From the NCBI RefSeq assembly GCF_030817075.1, contig NZ_JAUSYU010000001.1, forward strand, positions 2,356,001-2,420,000: 64,000 nucleotides of DNA, given 5' to 3'. The position numbers and the translations under genes are program-made. The notes below the pieces were generated by a model. The model was given only the letters and a program-made list of their open reading frames with translations, was not told the origin of the DNA and made no database searches. This stretch comes from Arthrobacter sp. V1I9. GTDB taxonomy: Bacteria > Actinomycetota > Actinomycetes > Actinomycetales > Micrococcaceae. Shown here piece after piece: positions 8,982-17,635 of the stretch (within the stretch, counting starts at the first letter, position 1; every line of letters starts with the position of its first letter).

Positions 8982-9605
8982 ATGGAGTCTGCACACTATT
9001 TCAGCGCATCCCCCGCCGGCCCGTTCACGCGAAAGCCGCTCACGGTTGAACTTGCAGGGGAAACGCGCAGGCTGCAGACCTCCTCGGGAATCTTCAGCCC
9101 GGACGGGATTGACAAGGGAACCGCTGTGCTCCTGGCCGAGGTTCCCGCGCCCGCGCCTGCCGGAAACCTGCTGGACATCGGCTGCGGCTGGGGTCCGATT
9201 GCACTCACCATGGCACTGCGTTCGCCGCAGTCCCGGGTCTATGCCGTGGATGTCAATGAAAGGTGCATTACGCTCACCAACGAGAATGCGGCTGCGCTGG
9301 GACTGTCCAATGTGGCCGCCAGTACGCCTGATGCGGTGGACCCGGAGGTGCGTTTCGACACCATCTGGTCCAATCCGCCCATCAGGATCGGCAAGGACGA
9401 ACTGCATTCACTCCTGAAGCTGTGGCTGCCGCGCCTGGCGCCAGGCGGAACGGCTTGGCTGGTGGTGCAGAAGAACCTGGGCTCGGACTCGCTTCAACGC
9501 TGGCTGGCGGCAGAGCTGGACAATTCCTTCAGCGTGAGCCGCGAGTCAACGTCCAAGTCCTTCCGGATCCTGAAGGTCAGGAAAGCGTCCCAGCTGCCAC
9601 AATAA
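8982..9605 (+). CDS. RsmC/RlmG-like class I methyltransferase
   Basis: 207 residues. It opens with ESAHYFSASPAGPF, typical of the methyltransferase-small family, then has the SAM-binding loop LLDIGCGWGPIAL, the acidic strand YAVDVNERC and the catalytic SNPPIRIG (N-P-P motif of N-methylating enzymes). The likely product methylates guanine in rRNA, but the exact base cannot be told from sequence. ATG at 8982 is chosen because family similarity begins there, although upstream sequence stays open. The 3' end overlaps dapF, which is convergent, by 29 bp. Confidence 0.82.
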   Translation: MESAHYFSASPAGPFTRKPLTVELAGETRRLQTSSGIFSPDGIDKGTAVLLAEVPAPAPAGNLLDIGCGWGPIALTMALRSPQSRVYAVDVNERCITLTNENAAALGLSNVAASTPDAVDPEVRFDTIWSNPPIRIGKDELHSLLKLWLPRLAPGGTAWLVVQKNLGSDSLQRWLAAELDNSFSVSRESTSKSFRILKVRKASQLPQ

Positions 9606-10521
9606 CGGCGGGACCGCTGAGCTCCACGTGCTCGTGTCCTCCGGGGCCGGCAAAGAATTTGACGCCGACCACGCCTCCAGGAACGTGAACCAGCCAGGTG
9701 TCCGGCGCTTCCGCCCCTGCCCAGTGCCGGATGGCCACGGCTGCGGCGCAGGCTCCCGTTCCACAGGACTGGGTTTCCCCCACCCCGCGTTCGTGGACAC
9801 GCATGGTGACGGAACCGACGCCGTCGTGCACCAGTGGTTCGGACGGAACGACGAACTCAACGTTCGTGCCGTTGACCGGCACCGGATCAACCACAGGTGC
9901 CGTAAAGAGGCGGGTCCCTTCGAGTTCCGAGAGTTCGGCGAGGGCAACCACAGTGTGGGGGTTGCCCATGCTGACGGACAGCGCGGGACGGGGAACTTCC
10001 AGCCCGTCCGCCGTGACCAGCGAATCCATGGCCTTGGCGGTAGCCTCGCCGGGGAAGATGAACTCCCATGGGCCCATGTCGACGGCGTAATCCTCGCCGG
10101 TCCGTACGACCGTTTTTGCCCCGCCGCGGGTGCCGATGGTGAGCGCGCCGCCGTCGGGAAGGTCCACCAGGCCCTCGGTGCGGAGGAAGTGGACGAAGAC
10201 CCGGACGCCATTGCCGCACATCTCGGACAGTGATCCGTCGCCGTTGCGGTAGTCCATGAACCATTCAGCGTCCGGGGTTGCGGCCAGCAGTTCCCGGCCC
10301 TCGGGCAGGAGGCGGGACGGAACGGCGCGGATGAGGCCGTCTCCACCGATGCCGCGGTGGCGGTCGCACAGGGCTGCCACCTGGTCCGCAGCTATCGTGT
10401 GCAGGCCCTCGGGGTCGGCGACCAGGACAAAATCGTTGCCGGTGCCGTGCCCCTTGGAGAAGCGGAGCCCGCCCAGCGTCCGGAAGGCGTGCTCTGTCGT
10501 CGCGGCAAGGGTTGCGTTCAT
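9577..10521 (-). CDS. dapF: Diaminopimelate epimerase
   Basis: 314 residues. The two catalytic cysteines are Cys102 in SEMCGNGVRVF and Cys253 in QSCGTGACAAA; FSKGHGTGNDFV is the N-terminal signature. It turns LL- into meso-diaminopimelate for lysine and peptidoglycan. ATG at 10521 is chosen; an in-frame GTG at 10563 just after the miaA stop would add 14 residues. It follows miaA in a leftward run, while dapA and dapB lie 12-17 kb to the right. Confidence 0.93.
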   Translation of the reverse strand: MNATLAATTEHAFRTLGGLRFSKGHGTGNDFVLVADPEGLHTIAADQVAALCDRHRGIGGDGLIRAVPSRLLPEGRELLAATPDAEWFMDYRNGDGSLSEMCGNGVRVFVHFLRTEGLVDLPDGGALTIGTRGGAKTVVRTGEDYAVDMGPWEFIFPGEATAKAMDSLVTADGLEVPRPALSVSMGNPHTVVALAELSELEGTRLFTAPVVDPVPVNGTNVEFVVPSEPLVHDGVGSVTMRVHERGVGETQSCGTGACAAAVAIRHWAGAEAPDTWLVHVPGGVVGVKFFAGPGGHEHVELSGPAVIVAAGTLS

Positions 10522-10569
10522 GGTTTCAAGGGTACCGGCCGGCCGCAGTGCCTCTGTAACCACCCGTAT

Positions 10570-11466
10570 CTACCGGCTGAGTGCTGCTGCAGCGGGCACC
10601 AGGTGCGGATCCTGCCAGTCCAGCCACTTGATCCGGGAATCGGCACGGAACCAGGTCAGCTGGCGGCGGGCGAACTGCCGGGTGGCTACGATGGTCTCCT
10701 CAACGGCCTCGGGGATTGTTGATGCGCCGTCGACGACCCGCAGGAACTGCGAGTAACCGAGGGCGCGGGGCGCGGTTTTGCCCTGCCGGAGCCCCTGCGC
10801 TTCAAGCCGCTCCACCTCGGCGAGCAGGCCGTTCTCCACCATGCCATGCACCCGGCGGGCCAGGCGCTCCCGGAGCTGGTCGCGGTCCACGGTGAGGCCG
10901 ATCTGAACGGCGGGCTGGAAGTACTCGCGCCGGGGCATAAAGGAACTGAATGGCCGGCCGGTGAGTTGATGGACCTCCAGGGCACGGATGATGCGCCTGT
11001 CGTCCGAGAGCCTGCCGGCCGAATCCGGGTCAACTGTTGCGAGCCGGGCCATCATTGCGCCACTGCCCTGGGCGGCCAGCTCATTCTCCAGCTGCTGCCG
11101 CAGCCTCGGGTCCGTCCCGGGGAATTCGAGGACGTCAAGGGCAGCCCGAACGTACAGGCCCGAGCCGCCGGCGAGGATGGCCCGCTTGCCGCGCGCGTGG
11201 ATGTCAGCGATAGCCTCACGTGCCTGCTGCTGGAACTGGGAAACGCTGGCTTCGTCCGTGACGTCCAGGATGTCCAGGAGGTGGTGCGCAACTCCCCTGC
11301 GTTCATCAACCGTGATTTTCGCTGTGCCGATATCCATGCCGCGGTAGAACTGCATTGCATCCGCGTTAATGACTTCGCCGTCCAGCTCAAGGGCGAGGCC
11401 TACCGCGAGGTCTGACTTACCGGAACCCGTGGGACCGACGACGGCGATAACCGGCGGAGAGCCCAC
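10570..11466 (-). CDS. miaA: tRNA dimethylallyltransferase
   Basis: 298 residues with P-loop [11 protein letters not shown] at 11-18, [17 protein letters not shown], and the late motif [11 protein letters not shown]. It adds the isopentenyl group to A37 of tRNAs that read UNN codons. The GTG start lies 3 nt after the miaB stop. Its partner miaB, which methylthiolates the same base, is directly upstream. Confidence 0.94.
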   Translation of the reverse strand: MGSPPVIAVVGPTGSGKSDLAVGLALELDGEVINADAMQFYRGMDIGTAKITVDERRGVAHHLLDILDVTDEASVSQFQQQAREAIADIHARGKRAILAGGSGLYVRAALDVLEFPGTDPRLRQQLENELAAQGSGAMMARLATVDPDSAGRLSDDRRIIRALEVHQLTGRPFSSFMPRREYFQPAVQIGLTVDRDQLRERLARRVHGMVENGLLAEVERLEAQGLRQGKTAPRALGYSQFLRVVDGASTIPEAVEETIVATRQFARRQLTWFRADSRIKWLDWQDPHLVPAAAALSR

Positions 11467-11469
11467 GGG

Positions 11470-13050
11470 TCACCGGCTGCGGACAGGCAGCGAAGGCATC
11501 CCGAGGGAAACCCCGGCCCGGCCGTTGGCCGTCCCCGGTACCGGTGCCCCGCAGGAATCGGCCTGGGACCTGTCCCAGGCGTCACCGGCGCGGGAACGCC
11601 GCAGGCTGTAATCCTCAATGACGGGATCGGCGACCAGGTGGAAGGAAGCGGCCTCGGTGATGGTGACGGTGACAAGATCGCCCGGGCGCGGCGCAGGGGC
11701 ACCGTTCGGTACCGAAAAGTGCACGAGGCGCTGGTCCTGGGAGCGTCCGGACAGCCGGTGGGTCTCCCCGGCCTTACGGCCTGACTGGGCGGTGACCATA
11801 ACCTCCACCCGGCGGCCGAGCTGTTTCCGGTTCTCCTCCGCCGCGATCCGGTCCTGCAGCGCCGTGAGCCGCTCGAAGCGCTCCTGCACCACGGCTTTCG
11901 GCAGCTGGTCCGGCAGGTCCGCCGCCGGGGTGCCGGGGCGCTTGGAGTACTGGAAGGTGAAGGCGGTCGCGAACCGGGACTGTTCCACCACGTCCAGGGT
12001 TGCCTGGAAGTCTTCCTCAGTCTCGCCGGGGAAGCCGACGATGATGTCCGTGGAGATGGCGGCATGCGGAATTTTCTCCCGGACCTTGTCCAGGATTCCA
12101 AGGAACCTCGTGGAGCGGTAGGACCGCCGCATGTCCCGCAGGACCTTGTCCGAGCCCGACTGCAGCGGCATGTGCAACTGCGGCATCACGTTGGGCGTTT
12201 CGGCCATGGCATCGATGACGTCGTCCGTAAAAGCCGCAGGGTGCGGGCTGGTGAACCGGACCCGCTCCAGGCCCTCGATCTCCCCGCAGGCGCGCAGAAG
12301 CTTCGAGAAGGCCTGCCGGTCGCCGAACTCCACGCCGTAGGAATTGACGTTCTGGCCCAGGAGGGTCACTTCGATGGCACCGTCATCCACCAGGGCCTGG
12401 ATTTCAGCGAGGATGTCCGCAGGCCGGCGGTCCTTTTCCTTGCCGCGCAGGGCCGGAACGATGCAGAACGTGCAGGTGTTGTTGCAACCCACCGAGATGG
12501 AAACCCAGCCCGAGTACACGGAATCACGCTTGGTGGGCAGCGTGGACGGGAAGACGTCCAGCGACTCCAGGATCTCCAGCTGCGCCTCATCGTTGTGCCG
12601 GGCCCTCTCCAGCAGGGCGGGCAAGGCGCCGACATTGTGGGTGCCAAAGACCGCGTCCACCCAGGGCGCCTTCTTCAGGATGGTTTCCCGGTCCTTTTGC
12701 GCCAGGCAGCCGCCGACGGCGATCTGCATGCCGGGGTTGGCTGCCTTCACCGGGGCAAGAATGCCGAGGTTGCCATAGAGCTTGTTGTCGGCGTTCTCGC
12801 GGACCGCGCAGGTGTTGAACACCACTACGTCCGCCTGCGCACCACCCTCTGCCGGCGCGTAGCCTGCGTCCTCCAGCATGCCGGCCATGCGCTCTGAATC
12901 GTGCACGTTCATCTGGCAGCCAAAGGTGCGCACCTCATAGGTGCGGGCCTTCCCCTGGCCGGCTTCCGGAGCAGGGGCAGGCTGGGCCACGGCGCTGGAT
13001 CCTGAAGACGGGTTGGTGCCGGAAAGAGGGGAAGGAATGGTCAAACTCAC
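11470..13050 (-). CDS. miaB: tRNA-2-methylthio-N6-dimethylallyladenosine synthase
   Basis: 526 residues. The N-terminal domain carries three cluster cysteines ([22 protein letters not shown]); the radical-SAM cluster is in [11 protein letters not shown] near residue 190; a TRAM domain follows (GRRVEVMV to LVTVTITEA). A polar tail of about 50 residues after the TRAM domain is not conserved in the family. The start is a GTG 3 nt after the recX stop, without a clear Shine-Dalgarno, suggesting coupling within recA-recX-miaB-miaA. Confidence 0.94.
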   Translation of the reverse strand: MSLTIPSPLSGTNPSSGSSAVAQPAPAPEAGQGKARTYEVRTFGCQMNVHDSERMAGMLEDAGYAPAEGGAQADVVVFNTCAVRENADNKLYGNLGILAPVKAANPGMQIAVGGCLAQKDRETILKKAPWVDAVFGTHNVGALPALLERARHNDEAQLEILESLDVFPSTLPTKRDSVYSGWVSISVGCNNTCTFCIVPALRGKEKDRRPADILAEIQALVDDGAIEVTLLGQNVNSYGVEFGDRQAFSKLLRACGEIEGLERVRFTSPHPAAFTDDVIDAMAETPNVMPQLHMPLQSGSDKVLRDMRRSYRSTRFLGILDKVREKIPHAAISTDIIVGFPGETEEDFQATLDVVEQSRFATAFTFQYSKRPGTPAADLPDQLPKAVVQERFERLTALQDRIAAEENRKQLGRRVEVMVTAQSGRKAGETHRLSGRSQDQRLVHFSVPNGAPAPRPGDLVTVTITEAASFHLVADPVIEDYSLRRSRAGDAWDRSQADSCGAPVPGTANGRAGVSLGMPSLPVRSR

Positions 13051-13053
13051 CTG

Positions 13054-13692
13054 TTAAGGGTACCGGTTCAGTGGCTCGTCGTTGTCGGGAGCACCGTGGG
13101 CATCGAGGACCTCGCTGACAATGCGGAACGCTTGGGAGGGCTGATACCCCTTGCGGGCCAGCATGGAAGCCAGCCGGCGCGTCAATTTGTCCCGTTCCGT
13201 CCTGTCCCCCAAATTAGTCCCGGGACGCAATTTTCGCTCCACGAGGCCTCTTGCGGCGGCTTCCTCGTCGGCGTCGGAGAGCTGTTCCAGCGCTGCGGCG
13301 GCTGTTTCCTGGTCGACGCCCTTCTCCCCAAGTTCGCGGCGGAGCGCCCCCTTCGCCAGCTTCCGGGACTGCGACCGGCTCCGCACCCACATGTCCGCAA
13401 ATTCAGCGTCGTTGACAAGCCCCGCCGCCTGGAACTTGTCCAGCACCGCCTCGGCAACGTCCTCCGGGACATTCCGTTCGGCGAGCTTGCGGGCAAGCTG
13501 AAGCCTGCTTTTCGCGGAAGCCGCGAGTTGCCGGTACACGATGGCTTGGGCAACGGAAACGGGATCCGGTTCAGGGTCACCGGCAACCGGCGAACCTGGA
13601 CCCGGGCCGTCCTGGAAGTCGTTGGAATACGAAGCAGCGCGCCGCCCGCCGGTTTTGGCCCGGCGGGGACGCGCACTTTCAGCACTGGTCAA
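13054..13692 (-). CDS. recX: Regulatory protein RecX
   Basis: 212 residues: about 45 polar residues, then three-helix RecX repeats (AQAIVYRQLAASAKSRLQL, ERNVPEDVAEAVLDKF, LVNDAEFADMWVRSR, KGYQPSQAFRIV). RecX binds and modulates RecA filaments. The TTG start lies 3 nt after the recA stop, the usual coupled recA-recX arrangement; weak initiation may keep RecX below RecA. Confidence 0.93.
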   Translation of the reverse strand: MTSAESARPRRAKTGGRRAASYSNDFQDGPGPGSPVAGDPEPDPVSVAQAIVYRQLAASAKSRLQLARKLAERNVPEDVAEAVLDKFQAAGLVNDAEFADMWVRSRSQSRKLAKGALRRELGEKGVDQETAAAALEQLSDADEEAAARGLVERKLRPGTNLGDRTERDKLTRRLASMLARKGYQPSQAFRIVSEVLDAHGAPDNDEPLNRYP

Positions 13693-13695
13693 GGT

Positions 13696-14751
13696 TTAGA
13701 ACCCGTCAACGGCTTTCAGCTTCGGGGAGTCCTTGGACTCGGGCTCCGCCGGCTTCACGCCAACACCGAGCTTTTCCTTGATGAGGCGCTCAAGCTCGGC
13801 GGCCAGTTCGGGGTTGTCGCGGAGGAACCTGCGCGAGTTCTCCATGCCCTGGCCCAGCTGGTCGCCGTCATAGGTGAACCAGGAGCCGGACTTCTTGATG
13901 ATGCCGTGCTCAACACCCATGTCGATGATGCCGCCCTCGCGCGAAATGCCCTGGCCGTAGATGATGTCGAACTCTGCGATCTTGAAGGGCGGGGCCATCT
14001 TGTTCTTGACGATCTTGGCCTTGGTGCGGTTACCGACCGAGTCGGCGCCTTCCTTGAGGGTCTGGATGCGGCGCACGTCAATACGGATGGAGGCGTAGAA
14101 CTTCAGCGCCTTGCCACCGGTGGTGGTTTCGGGGGAACCGAAGAAGACGCCGATCTTTTCGCGGAGCTGGTTGATGAAGATCGCCGTGGTTTTGGTCTGG
14201 CTCAAGCGGCCGGTGATCTTACGCAGGGCCTGGCTCATCAGGCGGGCCTGGAGTCCCACATGGCTGTCGCCCATATCGCCTTCGATTTCAGCGCGCGGCA
14301 CCAGGGCGGCGACGGAGTCGATGACAATGACGTCCAGGGAGCCTGAGCCCACCAGCATGTCCATGATCTCCAGGGCCTGTTCGCCCGTATCCGGCTGGGA
14401 AACCAGGAGCGCATCCGTGTCCACGCCGAGCTTGGCGGCGTATTCAGGGTCAAGGGCGTGCTCGGCGTCGATGAAGGCCGCGATGCCGCCCTGGCGCTGG
14501 GCGTTTGCCACTGCGTGAAGGGCCACGGTGGTCTTACCGGAGGATTCCGGCCCGTAAATTTCTACGACGCGGCCACGCGGAAGGCCGCCAATTCCCAGAG
14601 CTACGTCCAGCGCAATGGAACCGGTAGGGATAACCTCGATCGGGGCCCGGACTTCGTCCCCGAGCCGCATGACCGAGCCTTTACCGAACTGCTTGTCGAT
14701 CTGGGCAAGCGCTGCTTCGAGCGCTTTTGCACGATCCGGGGCTGCCGCCAT
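13696..14751 (-). CDS. recA: Recombinase RecA
   Basis: 351 residues with Walker [10 protein letters not shown] near 67-75, Walker [18 protein letters not shown]-binding loop [17 protein letters not shown] and a normal C-terminal domain. No intein is present. It drives homologous recombination and activates LexA cleavage. GAGGTG lies 6 nt before the ATG. Upstream are two damage-responsive elements: a LexA box (14896-14911) with its own -10, and a PafBC-type promoter (14817-14840). Confidence 0.98.
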   Translation of the reverse strand: MAAAPDRAKALEAALAQIDKQFGKGSVMRLGDEVRAPIEVIPTGSIALDVALGIGGLPRGRVVEIYGPESSGKTTVALHAVANAQRQGGIAAFIDAEHALDPEYAAKLGVDTDALLVSQPDTGEQALEIMDMLVGSGSLDVIVIDSVAALVPRAEIEGDMGDSHVGLQARLMSQALRKITGRLSQTKTTAIFINQLREKIGVFFGSPETTTGGKALKFYASIRIDVRRIQTLKEGADSVGNRTKAKIVKNKMAPPFKIAEFDIIYGQGISREGGIIDMGVEHGIIKKSGSWFTYDGDQLGQGMENSRRFLRDNPELAAELERLIKEKLGVGVKPAEPESKDSPKLKAVDGF

Positions 14752-14816
14752 GGTTCACACCTCTAATGCTTTCTCGCTTTGGAGTGGCCTCAGCGGCCGT
14801 TTATTGGTCATCTCTG

Positions 14817-14840
14817 ACGCTAATGGGACCCACTGACATT
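14817..14840 (-). promoter_or_regulatory. recA proximal promoter, PafBC/RecA-NDp type
   Basis: Minus strand: AATGTCAGTG, 8 nt, TAGCGT. This fits the LexA-independent damage promoter of mycobacteria (TTGTCRGTG-N8-TANNNT) except for one base at its 5' end. It leaves a leader of about 60 nt to the recA ATG. Confidence 0.75.
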
Positions 14841-14882
14841 CCGGCCGGTTGACGGCGGCTATGTGGAAAACCCGCTAGGAAA

Positions 14883-14911
14883 AGCATAGCTTTACCCGAA
14901 CAGGTATTCGA
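14883..14911 (-). promoter_or_regulatory. recA distal promoter with LexA box
   Basis: The box at 14896-14911 reads CCGAACAGGTATTCGA on the plus strand: GAAC-N4-ATTC, one mismatch in the core. On the minus strand its 5' end serves as a -35 (TCGAAT), 17 nt before TATGCT at 14883-14888. LexA bound here would cover the -35. Confidence 0.7.
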
Positions 14912-14941
14912 ACAACCGCGCGGCGTGTCAGGACAAAACCA

Positions 14942-15166
14942 CTACTCGCTGCGGGGTTTGATGTCCCGGCCCAGGCGTCGCTCAGCCGGTACGTCCTGCA
15001 CATCACAGACGGCCAGCCACACCTTGCGCGGTTCCACGCCGGCGGCCAGTGCCTGGTCCGCGGTGCGCCCGCCTACCCCGGCAAGAACCAGGGTATTGCT
15101 GAGGACCCGCGAGTACCCGGCGCCAAATTCGTCGTCCATAAGTCGCCAATAGTCGCTGATTCGCAC
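14942..15166 (-). CDS. DUF3046 family protein
   Basis: 74 residues, MRISDYWRLMDDEFGAGYSR to RDIKPRSE, matching the short DUF3046 family commonly found directly upstream of recA in actinobacteria. It has no membrane segment or known motif, and its function is unknown. The GTG start is 41 bp from the divergent MarR gene. The two recA promoters lie in its 3' flank, so it need not share a transcript with recA. Confidence 0.85.
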   Translation of the reverse strand: MRISDYWRLMDDEFGAGYSRVLSNTLVLAGVGGRTADQALAAGVEPRKVWLAVCDVQDVPAERRLGRDIKPRSE

Positions 15167-15194
15167 CAGAAAAGTCTCTCACGATCCCGCACCC

Positions 15195-15200
15195 TAGAAT
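15195..15200 (+). promoter_or_regulatory. -10 box of the MarR gene (leaderless)
   Basis: TAGAAT followed by 7 nt and the ATG, with no room for a Shine-Dalgarno sequence. Confidence 0.6.
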
Positions 15201-15207
15201 TGTTGCC

Positions 15208-15741
15208 ATGAGCAACTCCCCCGTCGTCCCGCCCGCGGACGGCCGCAAAGACGATGCAACCGTGGACGCCGCGCTGCAGAACGTGGAACATCAAATCAGC
15301 CTTTTTTGGCGGCGCGCACGGGCCATATCCAACCAGCTCTCCCGGCAGGTGCACCCGGACATGGAACCCGCGGCCTATGGCCTGCTGACCGTCATCCGGC
15401 GGGAGGGCCCCATCCGGCTCACGGACCTGGCAATGAACATCGGCGTCGGCAAACCTTCCGTGAGCCGGCAGATTGCCTTCCTGGAGAGCATCGGGCTGGT
15501 GTCCAAGGAGGCTGACCCGCTGGACGGACGGGCCCAGGCCATCAGGCTGACACCCAAGGGGGAGGAAAAGATGCACCAGGTCCAGGATGCCCGTCGGCAG
15601 GTTTTCCGGGAACGGCTGGGGGAATGGCCGGTGGAGGACCTGCAGGAGCTGGCCCGGTTTATGTCCAAGCTCAACTCCACCTATGAGCGTGACGGTTTCC
15701 CGCACGACGGCCCGCAGGCCCCCGCCGCTTCCGGGGACTAG
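15208..15741 (+). CDS. MarR-family transcriptional regulator
   Basis: 177 residues. The MarR winged helix is clear: AAYGLLTVIRREGPIRLTDL, recognition helix GVGKPSVSRQIAFLE, wing KEADPLDGRAQAIRLTPKGEE. The flanking helices would form the dimer interface. The ligand and target genes are not evident, since the next gene on this strand is far away; autoregulation through the 41-bp divergent gap with DUF3046 is possible. A hairpin terminator follows. Confidence 0.88.
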   Translation: MSNSPVVPPADGRKDDATVDAALQNVEHQISLFWRRARAISNQLSRQVHPDMEPAAYGLLTVIRREGPIRLTDLAMNIGVGKPSVSRQIAFLESIGLVSKEADPLDGRAQAIRLTPKGEEKMHQVQDARRQVFRERLGEWPVEDLQELARFMSKLNSTYERDGFPHDGPQAPAASGD

Positions 15742-15814
15742 CAGGCAGGGCAAACCAGCACCGCCCGGCCAGGGCAGGACGGCTACGCTCCGACGCGAGT
15801 GTCCAGAAACAACT

Positions 15815-15843
15815 GAAGCCCCCGGCACACCGCCGGAGGCTTC
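15815..15843. terminator. Hairpin between convergent MarR and clgR genes
   Basis: GAAGCC-C-CCGGC pairs with GCCGG-A-GGCTTC around a short loop: 11 pairs with one mismatch. There is no T run on either side, as is common in high-GC genomes; it may serve both directions. Confidence 0.6.
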
Positions 15844-15877
15844 ATGAGTTGCAGGGCAACCTTAAGGTGGTCAGCCC

Positions 15878-16237
15878 TTACCGGGCCCCTGAGAACAGGC
15901 CCGTTGAAAGTTCGTCGTTCAGTTCATTGTTAAGGTCGCGATCGAGGTCACGTCCGTAACGCTGGGAGAATTCCTGGGGTACGGTGTCCGGAACGGCTAC
16001 GCCTTCGGCAACTGCCACGCGGTCGCTGACCTCACGAAGCATGCTGGACAAGGGGACGTCCAGGGCCGAGCAGATCGAGGACAGCAACTCGGAGGATGCT
16101 TCCTTCTGGCCGCGCTCAACCTCGCTGAGATAACCCAAGGAGACACGGGCGCTGTGCGAGACTTCACGGAGCGTGCGCCCCTGACGCTGGCGAACATCGC
16201 GCAGGACATCACCAATTTCGTGACGAAGTACAACCAT
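15878..16237 (-). CDS. clgR: ClgR-type XRE transcriptional regulator
   Basis: 119 residues with the ClgR signature [20 protein letters not shown], the helix-turn-helix [18 protein letters not shown] and [15 protein letters not shown]. In related actinobacteria ClgR activates clp protease genes and is itself Clp-degraded, often through small C-terminal residues; this protein ends LFSGAR, so that is uncertain. The ATG at 16237 has AAAGGAG 6 nt upstream and gives the family length. An in-frame ATG at 16330 with AAGG upstream would give 150 residues. Confidence 0.85.
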   Translation of the reverse strand: MVVLRHEIGDVLRDVRQRQGRTLREVSHSARVSLGYLSEVERGQKEASSELLSSICSALDVPLSSMLREVSDRVAVAEGVAVPDTVPQEFSQRYGRDLDRDLNNELNDELSTGLFSGAR

Positions 16238-16479
16238 CTTGCGCTCCTTTTGTTCGCTCTTAGCCTGATCGGCGAGGCCCACATCCTTCCAGCGGACAAC
16301 GCCGTTTACGGATACGGGCTGCTTTACCATCTGTATCGCCTTGCTCCTCATAGTCCGGTCCGCCGTGGAGCGAACCATTAGTGTTTTCATCCTAGGCGCC
16401 TCCGCTCTCCGGAAGCGACACAATGTAATAACTAATCGGTACCGGCTTTTGTTCCCGCCAACTTTACAGCCGGGTAACT

Positions 16480-16974
16480 TCAGGATGCCAGCGCTTCGAG
16501 CAGCCGTTCCAGGGCAGCCCCACAGGCCTGTCCGCGGATCTCCGCCCGGCTTCCGGAAAACACATACTCGAACCCTGTTGATCTTGTACCCGTCGCTATG
16601 CCGATGTACACAGTTCCCACAGGCTTTCCATCGTGTGCTTCCGGTCCCGCTACCCCGGTAGTGGAAATGCCGATATCGGCGCCAAGGGCTGCCCTGGCCC
16701 CGTCCGCCATCGCTGCCGCCACATCGCTGTCAACCGACCCGACGTCGGCCAGGAGTTCCGGGGATACCTTGAGGACGTTTTCCTTCACGGAGTTCTGGTA
16801 GGCCACCACGCCTCCCTGCAGCATTCCGGAGGCTCCCGGGGTGTCGGCGAGGACGGCGGACACCATGCCGGCCGTCAGGGACTCGGCCGTGGCCACGGTG
16901 AGGCGGTGCTCCAGGGCCTGTTTCACAGCCTGTTCAGACAGATGGTGAAGGGACACGTGCTGGATGTTGGTCAT
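16480..16974 (-). CDS. cinA: CinA C-terminal domain protein (NMN amidase-like)
   Basis: 164 residues containing only the C-terminal CinA domain: [32 protein letters not shown] and [21 protein letters not shown]. This domain in other bacteria is an NMN deamidase; the N-terminal MoCF-like half is absent, as in PncC. The ATG overlaps the pgsA stop as ATGA. The ftsK-pgsA-cinA order is widespread in Gram-positive bacteria. Confidence 0.9.
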   Translation of the reverse strand: MTNIQHVSLHHLSEQAVKQALEHRLTVATAESLTAGMVSAVLADTPGASGMLQGGVVAYQNSVKENVLKVSPELLADVGSVDSDVAAAMADGARAALGADIGISTTGVAGPEAHDGKPVGTVYIGIATGTRSTGFEYVFSGSRAEIRGQACGAALERLLEALAS

Positions 16975-17612
16975 GCCTGCTCCTGCCCGTTGGCCGTTCC
17001 CTGCAGCTTTCCCTTGGACCGCAGGCGCAGCGCCTCGACAACGTACTCGACGCCGGTCCACACCGTGATCAGCACGGCCACCATCATCACGGCGAACGCC
17101 GCCCAGCCAAGCCAGGGTGCAATGGCTGCCAGCGGCAGGAGGTAAAGGAAGATGGCGGCGGTCTGGACAACGGTTTTGAGCTTGCCCCCGCGGGACGCGG
17201 GGATGACGCCGTAGCGGATGACGAAGAAACGCAGGGCGGTGATGCCCCATTCACGGACCAGGATTACCAGGGTGACCCACCAGGGCAGTTCGCCGAGTAC
17301 GGACAGCATCACCAGTGCGGAACCGATAAGCAGTTTATCCGCGATGGGATCGGCAATCTTGCCGAAGTCGGTCACGAGGTTGCGGCTCCTGGCGATGTCG
17401 CCGTCGAGCTTGTCCGTGTAAATCGCGACGGCGAACAATGCCGCCGCTGCCCAGCGCCAGGGCCCTGCCTCGCTCTGCAGGCGGGGCGCGTCCAGGAGCA
17501 GGAACCAAACGAAGAACGGCACCAGCGCGATGCGGAGCATGGTCAGGACATTGGGAAGGTTCCAGACCTCGGCACGGCCCTTGCCGGCGGCGGTTGCATC
17601 AGTGCTAGTCAC
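16971..17612 (-). CDS. pgsA: CDP-diacylglycerol-glycerol-3-phosphate phosphatidyltransferase
   Basis: 213 residues with several membrane helices and a complete CDP-alcohol transferase motif, DKLDGDIAR followed by G-x3-D-x3-D in DFGKIADPIADK. It makes phosphatidylglycerol phosphate in the cytoplasmic membrane. The GTG start lies 24 nt after the ftsK stop and has AGGAAG very close; TAGCCT 6 nt before the GTG may add a leaderless internal promoter. Confidence 0.92.
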   Translation of the reverse strand: MTSTDATAAGKGRAEVWNLPNVLTMLRIALVPFFVWFLLLDAPRLQSEAGPWRWAAAALFAVAIYTDKLDGDIARSRNLVTDFGKIADPIADKLLIGSALVMLSVLGELPWWVTLVILVREWGITALRFFVIRYGVIPASRGGKLKTVVQTAAIFLYLLPLAAIAPWLGWAAFAVMMVAVLITVWTGVEYVVEALRLRSKGKLQGTANGQEQA

Positions 17613-17618
17613 CTTCCT

Positions 17619-17624
17619 AGGCTA
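17619..17624 (-). promoter_or_regulatory. Possible internal -10 box of pgsA
   Basis: TAGCCT on the minus strand, 6 nt before the pgsA GTG, in the short gap after ftsK. Confidence 0.35.
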
Positions 17625-17635
17625 CATTCTTTGGG

